Below, piece after piece: positions 40,981 to 53,700 of a DNA stretch of 64,000 nt. The stretch comes from Acephala macrosclerotiorum (lineage: Eukaryota; Ascomycota; Leotiomycetes; Helotiales; Mollisiaceae). The notes below the pieces were generated by a model, which was given only the letters and a program-made list of their open reading frames with translations, was not told the DNA's origin and made no database searches. Location of the stretch: NCBI GenBank assembly GCA_014904845.1, contig MU119205.1:310001-374000 (forward strand), in the 5' to 3' direction. Every line of letters starts with the position of its first letter. Position 1 is the stretch's first letter. Both the position numbers and the translations under genes were made by a program.

Positions 40981-43590
40981 ACTTCGAGAGGAGAGAGTTT
41001 GCAGGATGGAGTTTATCCTGTAGGAAAATTCATCAGATGGTATCGAACGAGGTAAATAGCAGGACCGCTCTGAGAGCGTAGCTACTGAGTCATTGGGAAA
41101 CCGACACAAAGCTAACACCCAGGGCCAATGTCCAGCGCCCGGAACGATCCGACTCCCACCAAAAGAGCCAATACCCGCGTCCAATGCGTGTGAGTACTGA
41201 TCCGCTCAACAGCTCGATGGATAAAAACCTGCAGCAAACTTGCGTGTCTGAGCCAGTTGTGGCTGCCAAGTCCCAACATCAAGAATTGTTGAGACTTTAC
41301 ATGCACTTGAAACCAAGATCTCGCAAGTAGCGATGAATTGAAAATCCACTGGGCCCCGAGAAAAATCACACAGTCTGCATAAAGACAGTGTGCACTGCTA
41401 GGTCCGCGACCCGAGGATGAAATAGCAATCAGACTACTGATAGTGGAGGATGAAGAGGGATTGGAGGCCCACAGAAGAAGTCTCCCGCTGTCAGATAGAC
41501 TTGACGAAGGAGATGTCAGATGTCGTGATCTTCCTCGAGACTATTTTCGATCGGATCACGTCCTGCACCGTGAGTCGAGGAACGGCCTGATTTCGTTCGA
41601 GAAGATTTCCACACTGAGAAGATGAGACAGACGTCACGTTTCGTCAGCGGCAATTTCAGGCAATCTCTCTCGGCATTGGAGGGGGAGATCTTGACGCAAG
41701 CGCGCGGATGAACTGCTGTTCTCGTATTGTGGCACCGTGAGACATGTTTGAAGGATCGGGGGTCATTTTGGAATATTTTTGAAAGATGAGAGGGCAGCTC
41801 TTCTTCTCGTGCAACCGGACATGCAATCCTCCAAAGCTCTCATCGAACCTCTCAATTTCTTGGATCTCTGAAGAGTTTTCCTCCAAGTTCCATAGTAAGA
41901 ATCCAAGGATCTTGGATTATTCTTGAACACGACTTGGCCTTCTTGAGCTTTGAACAGCTCGTGATCCAGTCCAAGACATCATGAAGGTTCTGGACATGGC
42001 ATCCTGGAAGATTTCATGTGATGATGATTGACGAGGGCTCGAAGCCGGACATTGGCTCAGCCATGCTGATCCTTGTGAAACCCCACCAATTTAGATGAAA
42101 TGGCATGAGAGACGCCAAACCGCAATATCATGTTCATGTTTGAAGAACGGTGGAAAAGATATTATTGAGTGGTGATGGTGATGCAAGACATCCTGCTTAC
42201 CCGGGCGCTTTCGGATCCAGTGAGCATTCAATGGGTCAGGCTAGCCCAGTTTAGGCAAAACATAGAGGGATTTTCAGGAACAGGAAAAGCTAGCTGATAC
42301 AGTTCGCGGTGCCTGGTTTTAGTCAGGGGTCGCGCCCAACCGAAAGCTGCTTCAGCACAGACCCCGGAGCATCGCGTGGCGAAGTTCAGACGATTGCCAC
42401 GCATTACGACAGCGGACTGGGATCGAGATTGATCTTGAGCATTGATGGCTTTTGTTATCGCTAGCCTGCGATACGCGATAGCGAGCTGGCGGAAGCGCGG
42501 AAGCAAAGAAGCAAAGAAGCAATGACAACACAACCATGCGACCTTGCTGCGACAACAAAGAGCCTAGAGGGAATGCCCAACTGAAAACCTGTGGCGGGTG
42601 AAAGCATGTGCTGTTGGTACGCGTCTGATTTCAGCGGGATGGCGGGCTGGAATCACACCAAACAGAGGCCAGTTGGGACCCGTGGCATGGAAGCATAGGC
42701 ATAAGGAGGGACACAGATGTTGATGAGAACATACTTGTTAAAGTAAATAATCCTTCCTCCCAAACAAACAAGCTGTGCAGCCTCCGGATACTATACAAAC
42801 AGCAGTCTCCAAGCAAGCCCTGTAAACAAAGCAGCAGGATCACAATTGATATTGCCTCACCCAGCCTCCAATTGTGGTGTTTGTAGAGGATCCGGTAGTT
42901 AGACTAGTCTCACGGCAGACTGATAGGGCGTGTAAATACGAAGTTCCACATCCACCAGCATGTCTTGATCTCTTTTAGTGACTGGTCTGAGGCCATGTTG
43001 TGGTCGGCGCTGGCGTGGTCCCGGATCTCACTGAAAAGCGACCCACCCCTCAATTTCTCCCTCCCACTTTGCTCCACAACCACAACAGTCTCGACGACAA
43101 GGTTTCTCCCCGGCGGACTCTGCGGACTCTCACTCCTTCACTTCGATCTTTGAATACCAGTCTATTCGCTCTTTTGAATTCATCGACATCGACATCAACG
43201 TCTCGACCAGTCCCTCTCTCCAGATTCGCGATTGAACCGCTCATTCTTCAATCCGATCAACCCGCGTCCGAGACTGCGACCACTGCCGCACATTCCTTAG
43301 GAGTCGAGTGCCTAATTGTTGTGTTATCCTGTGGAAGCAGGTACGCTCACCATCGCCTTCCGTTGTTGTGAAAGTGAATATCTTCGCCCGCAACTGCGAC
43401 GGTCTAGCCAACGACTTCCCCAAAATTTCCCCACCGATCCTCCTCTGACTCCATCTCCTCTCACAACACTTCGAAACGCACCTTCAAAGTCTTCATTTTG
43501 CTGATTACCGCTGGCCGGTCACAGATCTTAAGAAACGCGTCCACGAAATAGAACTGTACATCTACACTTTCCGGACCATTCGATCTCAAG
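40981..43590. other. Gene-poor stretch and long leader of the GH17 gene
   Basis: About 2.6 kb without a convincing gene. Open frames of up to 123 codons occur but have no protein-like features. The last ~500 bases are C/T-rich (CTCCCTCCCACTTTGCTCC and similar), the usual look of a strongly expressed fungal promoter and 5' leader. Confidence 0.4.
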
Positions 43591-44995
43591 ATGAAGTCTC
43601 AATCCCTCCTCGCCGCTGCCATTGGCGTGCTCTCCCTCGTTTCCGCCCAGCCACACCGTGAGTACTCTGCCGAATCGATGCAGTTGCAATCTGACAGACA
43701 TTACAGGCCGCCGCAATCATATCCATGAGCGCCAACACCAACATGCGAAGAAGGATGGCGATGTCGTTGTCACTATCGTCGATACGGTCTATGCTGAGGC
43801 AACTGAGGTCCCTGAAGTCATTGTCTATGTCGACCAAGCTGGCAAGCCAATCTCTACTACAACCCAAGTGGTCAATGTCCCTGACGCTGGAGCTTGGAGC
43901 ACTCAACACGGCCTCGCACCCTCCCCATCAACTTCGGCTACACCAAGCTTGAGCGCTATCTCAACCTCCAGCTCCTCCTCAAGTGTCGCTGCTGTTACAT
44001 CTACCGCACCAGTTGTTGCCGCCCCAGTTGTCAACGCCGAAGCAGCATCCAGCTCAAGCTCGTCTACTTCTGCTGCTGCTGTGGTTGCAGCCCCAGTCGA
44101 ATCGACTGCAAGCCCAGCCACCACTTCAGCTGCCGCCCCTGCCCAGACCAGCACCGCAGCTTCCACTTCTTCTTCGTCTACCTCCAGCTCAAGCGAGAGC
44201 AGTGGCTTCGGCATTTCATACTCTCCATACAACTCTGATGGCACGTGCAAGACTCAATCTCAAGTCACTACTGACTTTGAGTCTATCACTGGCTACTCCC
44301 TGGTCAGAACCTATGGTACTGATTGCAACCAAGTAGCAACTGTCCTCACTGCTGCCAAGGCCAAGGGTATGAAATTGTTCGCTGGCATCTATGATCTGAG
44401 CACGCTCAGCTCGGAGGTTGCAACTATCGTTTCTGCGGCCAATGGCGACTGGAGCAGCTTCGACACTATCTCTGTCGGCAATGAGCTCGTCAACTCCGGT
44501 ACTGCTTCTGCTTCGACCGTCGTTGCTGCCATTAGTACAGCTCGCACACTTCTCGAAGCTGCTGGTTACACTGGCAAGGTTGTCACTGTCGACACGCTCG
44601 TTGCTGCACGTGCCAACCCATCCCTTTGCGATGCATCCGACTACTGCGCAGTCAACTGCCATCCATTCTTCGACGGATCTTACGCCGCCGCTGACTCTGG
44701 CACCTTCCTTCAGACTATGATCCCGACCCTTCAAGATGTCTTGGCCAACAAGAGCCAGCAGATCGTGATCACTGAGACTGGATGGCCATGGAAGGGAGAC
44801 ACCAACCAAAAGGCAGTACCATCTCTCGAGAACCAAGCCGCCGCTGTCAGCGCTATCAAGGCTGCCTTCTCCTCCACCCCAGACGCTATCTTCCTGTTCA
44901 CTGCCTACAACACTTTGTGGAAGACCAGCTCATCTGCTCAGTTTGATGCCGAACAATACTGGGGTTTGGACGGAAGAAACTCACCATCTGGTTAG
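43591..44995 (+). CDS. Secreted GH17 cell-wall glucanase/transglycosylase (Scw4/Scw10-like)
   Basis: Two exons, 43591-43657 and 43707-44995; 451 residues. A signal peptide (MKSQSLLAAAIGVLSLVSA, cut after SAQ) is followed by a His/Arg-rich processing-type segment (RRRNHIHERQHQH) and a Ser/Thr/Ala/Val-rich linker of about 120 residues, likely O-mannosylated. The GH17 barrel begins FGISYSPYNSDGTCKTQ. The acid/base is about E282 (SVGNELVNSG) and the nucleophile about E379 (VITETGWPWKG), both intact. Such proteins act on 1,3-beta-glucan in the wall by hydrolysis or transfer, and some are covalently bound through alkali-labile links. No GPI signal is seen (ends GRNSPSG). FKS1 and a GH72 enzyme lie 6-15 kb downstream. 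Confidence 0.9.
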
Positions 44996-46570
44996 ATCTT
45001 CTATTACGCCACGATATCATGTCCATTCCTCGTCATATTCTACAATGTTTCACACGTTGGGGAACAGCTTTTACCGACCATGACACGACACTCGAGTTGC
45101 TACATTTCGTCCTGCAGTTCTATCGTACATATTTGCCGTGGCAGCCGGTTGACCTGGAAGGAAGATTTTGTGGCCAAACAAGGACTGGTTCTTTCTAATT
45201 TGGCGTCTGGAGGGTCACATGGCAGACTAAAATAAGGGGTTCGTGTCTGGATTGTTGGGTACATATTATGGAAATGCCCGTACTGTTTGATGTCTAACTG
45301 TCTAAGTTTTATTTTCACGGGGATGAGAGATGGATTGATGACCCTTTCTGAATGATCAATGATCACCTTCTTTGTACATACTTTTTATTCTGGTCCTTTG
45401 TGACTACTATTTTCGAATTCAACGAAAATCATGCATGCCTTGTTGTTCCCACGTTGGATTGGTGTCTTCTATGATAACCAAGCTCCCTCCTACAACATCT
45501 TTGCCAGTTTATTGAAGTAATGGAGCTTTCTCAAGGAAGAGACTGTGAATCTGAGTTTGCGACCTTTGTAGGTTGCTAACCTACCTTACCAAACATCTTG
45601 CTCCTGCGATTCGACTTCGAGTGTTTCTAGGCCAAGTCACGCTTATCGAGTACCTGTCCTAAGTAAACAGATATATAAAGCTCGCCCAGGCAACTCCTCG
45701 ACTCTCCAGAACATTCTGACTTGATTTGAATCGTTCCATTTCTTGGGCTCTGCTCTTTCGCGTATATCGACTGCTGAGACTGCGCAGAGGAGAGTCAAGC
45801 TCTTGGGAAGCTTAGAACAGCAAGATCTCCAAAAACAAAGTATGGTGGTAGATGCTTTGGGGAGGAACAGATTGGGTTGTTGTTGTTGTCAAGGTTTCCT
45901 TGATCTTTTCAGATGGGAGGATGGTAATTAGATGGAAGGTGGATGCTGTCAATTATTGATTTTGTTGCCAAGTTCTACGAGGTAGAGAGATCTCACTCAG
46001 TTATGCTTCTTCTAATGTATTGCAGACTAATTAATGTCTGGAAGTGAACCTTGATCATCCTCCTCGTCCCTGTTCCATTCCGATCCAGCGGGTGAGCCGG
46101 TAGCGCGCAGAGGGGTTCTTAAGTAGTAGACGCTTTAAGTGATTAATGCTGGAGAAATTACAGAGTCTCGAATGTAGTCACGTGCCACACGCTTAACACT
46201 TAGCCTAATCAGGAATAGCCTAGTCGTCTCTGCAGCATATCTGCCCACAGAGCCTCATTCCTAACAATTAAGAGTCTTCCACCAAACCTACCGCTCACTC
46301 CTAACTTTCAAGATTATGCGTTCCCAGTTTCCGCACTGTGTTCTTCGTTCTGTTGGAATGCTGAGTTGATACGAGGCTGTAATAAGTTCATCCAAAGCCT
46401 TAGGCACTTTGTATAACCACACTACACCCTTCTTCTGCCTTCCCTCTAAGTCTCTCACATGTATATATGGAAAATCCGCATGATTTTTTGATTTTCCACC
46501 TCAACATCGTTCTCCAAAATACTGTCTTTGAAAGTCAAACAACACGGCTCGGAGTTTCCAAGCAATCAGG
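44996..46570. other. Intergenic region, 1.6 kb
   Basis: GH17 3' flank, then unassigned sequence. A TATATAAA at 45671-45678 followed by a 62-codon frame lacking ATG is not enough to call a gene. From 46440 onward this may be the leader of the deaminase pseudogene. Confidence 0.4.
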
Positions 46571-47941
46571 ATGCCTGCCACTTGCAAGGAACCAACCGTA
46601 CTCCGAGCAATTGAGGATCGACGGCCTCAAGTAGAAGTCGTATGCAGAACGCAACAAATTTCTACATTCACTGTCCCTATTGCGAAGAAATCCATTGGCA
46701 TGGCCTCAGTTCCTATGCTCCTGGCTCACGGATTTCGGATTGTGGTCGTAGGGGCGAATACAGATACAGGTTTTCCTTCGATACGGAAAGGGACGACTCC
46801 GGGCATGGTGTCCTTATTTCTCGACGCAGGCTCTGATGTCGATGGGGTTAATCATCAGGGTCGAAGTACACTCATGGAAGCAGCTTTGTGGGGCAGACTT
46901 GAGACTGTTCGACTACTTTAAAAGGAGGTGAGGACAAGAGTCTCCGCGACAAGGAGAGGCGTTCAGCAGTCGACCTTGCCCATCCAATGGTGAAGAACAA
47001 GAAGGAGAGGTATGAGTGAGCGGGCGGCCAGATAGGATCTTCTCGAAGTGAGCCAGTGTATCAGGAAGATAGTTTCAATAGGGACGCGGATCGGCGAGAA
47101 ATCGTACGACTCCTGGTTCGTAATAAAGTCAAGGAAGTCGCGGTATACTGCTCCACTCCAACGGCATCAGATTTCAGAGAATACTCCTTCAGACGGTCTC
47201 TCAATAACCTATCAATAGTCTTTCGCGGACCGGTCGTGAAGTATCCTGTGAATAGACAGAGGAAGACAGTTGCACAGTTAGAACGAGGCAGTCCATTCCT
47301 ACCGATTGCCGCTACGAGCAGATGGAGCCATGGTAAATGGGGTTCTATTAGAGTCAGCGGAATGGTCTGGACGGATGAAGTATTCCGTATTGCAGCTGTG
47401 GTCGGTCATCAACTAGATCCACATGAATACGATCGAGGGGCTCCAAGCCGGTGGAGCGCCTGCCATGCTGAGAAGCAGTTGATTGCTTACTTCGTCGATC
47501 GACGCCTCTTCCTCCCACGGGGATTTTCCTCAACGGTAGAACTGGAATCTTCGATTACGGCAAAAGAACGACAGTTGAGGAAAGTCATTCGCTTCTCTGA
47601 TGGAGGAAAGAAATCATCCGCCCTCCGGGAGTAAGACGAGCGTTACACAGCGGAGTGTAACGATGGCAAAGTGGAAGTACTAAAGATGACCATCCAGAGT
47701 TACCCAAGGGCGTTGAAATGGTAGAGATATACGCCGATGTCAAATGGATGGGAAGGTTGGAGGAAGAATTGAGAGAATTGTGAGGACTGCTGAAGAGTCG
47801 AGCTTTCTACCGAAGCTCCCTGAGCCGCCGATTTCTCTCTGCGAAGCTAGGATCCTTATCAGCTCTCCCGAATCCAAGATTTGCCAAGACTGTATGGATT
47901 TCAAAGATAAGGTGAACGAATGGTTTGGGCTATCGACCTAA
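46571..47941 (+). pseudogene. Ankyrin - DYW-like nucleic-acid deaminase pseudogene
   Basis: Starts MPATCKEPTVLRAIEDRRPQ, then needs a frame change to follow FYIHCPYCEEIHWHGLSSY and RRGEYRYRFSFDTE, and another to reach the ankyrin part DVDGVNHQGRSTLMEAALWG. After a TAA (46919-46921), reading continues in yet another phase (DKSLRDKERRSAVDLAHP), then a TGA replaces a likely CGA (RYE-stop-AGG, near 47020). An open stretch follows with YQEDSFNRDADRREIVRLL, KWGSIRVSG and the deaminase signature RWSACHAEKQLIAYFV (HAE active-site motif). The second zinc motif, KICQDCMDF (CxxC), comes in a separate piece near 47880. Fungal DYW-family deaminases of this layout have been proposed to act in conflict or editing systems. 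With four or more breaks, this copy is not functional. Described only as it stands. Confidence 0.7.
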
Positions 47942-48209
47942 CTGCTTGAATGCACGGAGACCATTTTAAGTGCGGAAGAAAAATCGCTTTGGAAGAAGTT
48001 CAAAGCCTTGCAACGCTAGAGGAAGCAGAACAGTAAAGTAAAGGAAGAATTTTAATAGAAGCGGTCATCTCTCTTATTTGTACATCTATCTGTACACGAA
48101 TTACACATTAGCAGACTCCGCTGCCACCCACCAATGCCCAATCCAATTCCAACGCCGAAATGCTCTCTATGCATCGCAATCTATAGTACACTTCCCCTCA
48201 ACGGCCAAG

Positions 48210-50016
48210 CTACAAAGTAGCAGGCAACGACAACTTCTGACTCGTCTTCCTTGTCAAAACCTTAGTAATGGCGTGTCTAATGATCACACCAGCCTTCTCA
48301 ATCTCCTTCTTGGAAAGGCCAGTTGTGATGCACACTTTGAGCGCGGGCTGGAGTTTCCATTCCTCGTCTTTACCGTTGGAGCCGGCGGGGAGGGGCATGG
48401 ATTTTAGGCGGGTGATGAGGACGCCGTTTGCAACGCTCTGGAGGCTCTATTAGCTACATAGCACCTTTGGGAAAGGATGGGGAGAATGGCTTACCTCGTC
48501 AACACATTCCTGCAAGACGCGATCTTGCTCTTCAATGCTGAGACGTCTTGAGTTGACAATGTCGGACTTGAGGACAAGCAACAGGATCGGGTTCTCAGGC
48601 GAGCTAGTGCAGTGAACCCAGTCACTTCTCGGATCAAGCTGAGCTCTCATCGCCTTGATGTTCTCTCGGCACTGAACTAGAATCTCAGGAGTAGTTTGAA
48701 GCATGTTGAGCGTCTCGCTAGCGGTCGTAGCAAGCATAGCAGGTAGAGCAGCAGAGAAGGTGTATGAAGCGGCAGAGATACGTTGATGTTCGACAACATC
48801 GGTGGAGCCAGCACAGAAGCCACCACCAGCGCAGAGAGGACCGGCAAGGGAACCAACGAGCATGTCGACTTGGGAAGCATCTACGTTCTGGGCTTCGGTT
48901 AGGCCACGACCGGTTCGACCGAGGACGCCGAAGGACCATGTTTCGTCGAGCATGAGGCGGAATTTGTAGCGGAGCTTGAGCTCGATCTGAAAATCATTAG
49001 TACTGTCCCTCCGTAGAGAATTGAGTATATTTCACCAGCTTTGGCAGATCAACACAATCACCAACAGTCTCAAACAGTCCCTCCGTAACGATGAATCGTC
49101 TCGTCAACGGCTTCTTCGCCTGATCCTTAACAACCTTTTGCAACACCCTCTCCAAATCCTCCATATTGTTATGCTCATAATATCGAATCGTACTCCTACA
49201 AATCTGCAACCCCTTCCTTATAGCATAATTAACAGCTCGATCCGCAACAATAATATCGCCTCTCTTGCAGAAAGCCGGAATGACGCTAGAAATCGTAGAG
49301 AAAGCCTGAGCATAGACAATGCATCCTTCCGTTCCCAGACAGGAGGCAATATCGGCTTCAGTCTTCACGTGTACATCTTGCGTGCCGTAGAATAGGGGAG
49401 GGCCGCAGGGTCCGACGCCGTAGGTTCGAAGGGTTTGGATGGCCTTTTCTTTCACTTGTTCGTTGCCGACGAAGTTGTAGAAGTTGTAGGATGCGAGGTT
49501 CGTGACGGTCCGGCCGTTGGATAGCTTGACTCGAGGTCCTGTCGGTCTGTATCATGCATTCATTAACAGAGATTCCCCGACATTCAAGAGATCTGCATAC
49601 CCAACAATAACAGGCAATCTCTCAGCCTCAGCTTCTTCAAATGAAGTCTGCGGAGCGACAAGAGGTTCCGGCTGCCACTCATCCACCAGATCATCAATCT
49701 CCTATTCACCATCAGTCAACCCCTTTCCCTTCCCACCCCATTGCGAAAGACTCACCTCCTCCGTCAACTTCACAAAATTCCCATTCTTAGTCGAATAACT
49801 CGGACTCAACAAATACCTAATAAAAAAAATAACCAACACCAACTCAATCGCCGAGCGTACAGGATCATCTTGATAACTGCTCCGAATGTAGCGGATAAGC
49901 ATGGCCGAGCCAGGCACCTTTTGAAACGTGCTGGTGATCTCATTGACTGATCGCACGACGAACTTTTGGGCTTCTTGGAACTCCATATTGTCGACGGAGG
50001 CGTTGAAAAACGACAT
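48210..50016 (-). CDS. LCB1: Serine palmitoyltransferase subunit 1
   Basis: Five exons (50016-49756, 49701-49601, 49546-49036, 48986-48495, 48437-48210), 530 residues. It is the non-catalytic large subunit of serine palmitoyltransferase, which joins serine to palmitoyl-CoA in the first step of sphingolipid synthesis at the ER. One N-terminal membrane helix is visible ([15 protein letters not shown]). Alpha-oxoamine-synthase signatures include [31 protein letters not shown], the residue Cys in this motif being the site altered in human HSAN1, and [15 protein letters not shown]. The position that carries the PLP lysine in LCB2 is not a lysine-bearing motif here ([11 protein letters not shown]), as expected for LCB1. 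Length and order are complete. Confidence 0.94.
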
Positions 50017-50707
50017 AATAGGGGAATGGGACGGGTGCGTGAAGTTGATAGAAGTGCTTAGGACTCGCCGACTTTCTGGTCGGGTCGCTAATTGCAAAAT
50101 GCCGATGAAATTACGATCACGTGATTCTCCTCAAGATGGATTTTCTTCACTCTTTTGCGTTTCGGAACGGTTGCTGTATTGGATAGCAGTGTTGTTTGTG
50201 TTTAAGTACCGATTTCGAAGTCTCCATGTGCCCTAAGATCAATTGGGGGGCGTGGGACGGGAGTAAATCAACATATCTGAAGGAAAGTTCACCCCTGAAG
50301 CATACGTAGGTACCTCATACGAGTCAAACATCGTCAAGCACTGGTGCAGGTTCAAGTTTCACATACAGTCTCAAGAAATAGTCACGAGCAGTCAATATCA
50401 CAACTCAACGTTCTCACTTCAAATGGCGTTATGTTCACCAATGTGTGTATTGTTCTGTATTATCATGCTGCATCACACTCTGCAGCCGTTATCCAGCCGC
50501 GACCTCAAAGCCCCGCAAACCAGAGCAGATAGTCGTCGTTGCAAGAACGTGGGGGGGAAGGAAAGAGATGTCTAGCCGTGTACCATGCAACACCGAAAAA
50601 CAATTACTCGAAACACCGCAGTACCACCCATCGAACCAAAGTCATTGAAATATACTGCTCCGTATCCTTCTAATATACAGCCTGGGGGCCATTTTTACAT
50701 GCATCGT
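50017..50707. other. Upstream region of LCB1 and 3' flank of FKS1
   Basis: About 690 bases with no gene-like frame. Confidence 0.5.
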
Positions 50708-53700
50708 CTAAAACAATCTGATCTTAGCAGTGGCTGTGCTGGTTGACGACGCAGCATTGCTCGCGGCTCCAGTGCCGGTCTCATTCCTACCACGGGTATC
50801 GTTGTTGTTCAAGCCAACTGGCTGAACAAGATAGAAGGTGCTTGAAGGATCCTTAGTCAAGCTAGAGGTACCAGAGATAATCTGGGTTCCAGCGACGAGA
50901 GGGCCAACAAGTAGAGCTAGGGCAACGACGAACATGACGAAGTAGAGTGCGGCATATCTGAAGACGCGTCTCTTACGGAGCTTCGATTGCTTCATGGAAT
51001 AGATAGGTGGACGGATTTGACGACTATGATATGTTAGAGGGAGGTACACTTGACGGGGATCGAAACATACCTTGGGCGAAGCCAGAACAGCATAACTGAG
51101 TGTGCTTTGTCGATGTGGGGAATAGCAATGACGGGAAGCATGATGAAGAGGAGGACGTGGCCAAGAACGAAATCACCAGCAAACATGCCGAGCTCGGTGA
51201 TCTTGCAAAGAAATTCTCTGGCTGGTTGAGACATGGTGTGCCAACCCATTGAGTACCATTTGCCAGTCCAGAAGGCGATGTTGGATGTGTCGCTCTTGAA
51301 TTCTCTGGTCAAGGCAAGGGCAATAATGAGCTTGTAGATGAATCGCTGAATAGCAGTAGCTGCGATCATTCCCAGTAGAGTCTTGGAGAAGACGAATCCT
51401 TCCAAGAAGAACATGACCTCGAAGAGGACCAGTAGCATGATAACAGCGATACCGTGAGCAATGGCAGCAAGAACGGAACCGAACTTCTTGCAGCACATAC
51501 TGAGGACTGGACCCATACAGCAAGCCATTCCGAACATAGCTGCTAGGACACCGGCGTTGATACCAATTGGTGCAAATGCAACAATGGCCACACGGATCAG
51601 GGAATTCGTTTGGTACAGGCTCTTGCTACCATTATTGTCTTGAATGACACCGACCTGGGAGTTGATGAAGATGTATGGAATCAAGGTGACAGCAACGATC
51701 AAAAGAGGGCCAATAATCTCTCCGAAGAAAACGTTGGTGAAACCCGCACGAGGAACATCACCAGACATCTTGGATGATGGGTCACCCAAAGCCTTGCGCT
51801 TGTAACCAGTAATCCTAGTACGCGATAATCTGCAGAAGGCGATCCAAGATGAGGAATGTGAGCGAGAGTTACCTCTGGAAAGCCATCTAAGGAAGTCGCG
51901 GTAGTCGATGAAGAAGTCGTTCCAGGCAAATTGATGAGGGTTGTAGATGAATGGAGAAGCGCACATGGCCAGAAGTGTGACCCAGAAGTAGATCAAAGCT
52001 GGTTGCCAAATAGTGAGCGTGGCGAAGAGAAGCATCATCAAGGAACGAGCTCCGAGGTAAATGGCAGGTCCGGCGAACCGAGAGTAGAGGACACCGAATG
52101 GAATACGGGCGGTAGCAAATCCACGACCAGTACCAATGTATCGAGCACCTCCAAAGGACAGATCCTGCTGGACAGCATTGGCGTAGATTTGGCAAACGAA
52201 CACCTCGAAGAAGGGAGACAACGAGCAGAATTGCTTGCCAAGACGGGTTGCAGCACGCCAGAATCCACGTTCCGTCAATTCTTGTACCACCAAAGGCACG
52301 AAAGAAATGAAGAAGACAATGAAAATGGAGATAATGCAACGGTACACCCAGTTTAGAACTGGCGTCAGATTAGCACAACCGGTAGGGAACAGAGGATCCG
52401 TGATGGGAACGTTAACGTTGTAGTCGCAGAGAATCGTTTGATTTCGAAGAGCTCCCAAGTTGATCAGAACAATCATGAACATCTGGACGGACAACATGAT
52501 GAACATGTTGTTCAAATGGAAACCCGGATGAGCATAGTAGAACGACAAGAAACGATCCAATGGAAGTTGAGTTCCCAGGTAGTAGTATTCGCGAGAGAGC
52601 ATCTGCTCACCCATACCAGTTCCAATCTTGGTGGTGAAGTTCAGAATAGAGCCGAAACCAAGATCACGACCCTTACCGCACTGGTAGTATTCGCAATGCT
52701 TTATACGACCACCACGGAGGAGAGCAGTCATACCGGCGTAAATATCCTCGTTGAGATGTAGACCCTTCTGAGCTTTGGACACACCACCTCGAGTTGTCAT
52801 GAAGATACCGTTGAGGAAGTCGGGATGTCCGTAATGAAGCTTTCCACCGATGGAGGCGAGAGTACGAGCGAAGAGAGTACCGAATGTTTGTTCTTTTCCA
52901 GCAGCAACATCACCAAGGATGCCAATGTTCTCAGAGAAAATGTATTCACGGGCACCGAGAATAGCAACAGGATCGGTCTTGACGTTTTCGACACCAGGCG
53001 TGTATGGCGAAACGTTGTCAGTGGTCATTTCTTCGAATTCAGCCAAAACACTGCGGATCTTAAGACATTCCTCGAGGTAGTTGTCCTGGTTGGCATCGAT
53101 AAGCTGGATGTATTCACCACGGTAGAAGATGATGGCGTGATTTTGGTTGTCAGATTTGCCGTCACCGAGAATTGGATTACCAGAAAGTTGAATGCGGAAC
53201 TTTGGTCGACGCATGCCGTTCTCCATGATTTCCGAGTGGCCATCAATAAGAGCAGAGTACAAACGAGGCTCCTCGCCTTCAACAAGTGGGGCTTCTTCAT
53301 CCAGGTAAGCGATTTGAAGATCTGGGTAAGCACGGAGCAGAAACTCGGTGTTCTCCATTTCCTCCTTCTTGAATTTGGCGTATCGTTGCATGGAAACGAT
53401 CAACTTGAACTTGCGGCGAGCCATACGTTCCAATTCGCGCTCAAGCTTGTCAGAGTTGCCACCAAACATCTGAACGACCTCAGGATTCTCAACACGGTAT
53501 AGAAGCTTGATGGCACGGCTGTAGTTCATGAAACCAGAGATAGTACGGTAAAGAGTCTGAGATCGGAGAGATGACCAAATTCGGGTTCGGAGAGTATACT
53601 CGGGAGCAGCAGACTTGAAACCAATGCAGTAGAATGGCAGATCGTCAATCTTGCTCTTAGCGGTGTCCTTCTCACTCTTCTCGTAATCGCCGTTGAATTG

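Noticed and set aside
44216..44836. 206-codon minus-strand open frame
   Set aside because: Antisense to the GH17 catalytic domain; composition mirrors that gene.
45671..45931. TATATAAA followed by a 62-codon frame
   Set aside because: The frame has no ATG start and no recognisable features, so a TATA-like string alone is not evidence of a gene.
52825..53502. 225-codon plus-strand open frame
   Set aside because: Antisense shadow of the FKS1 central domain.
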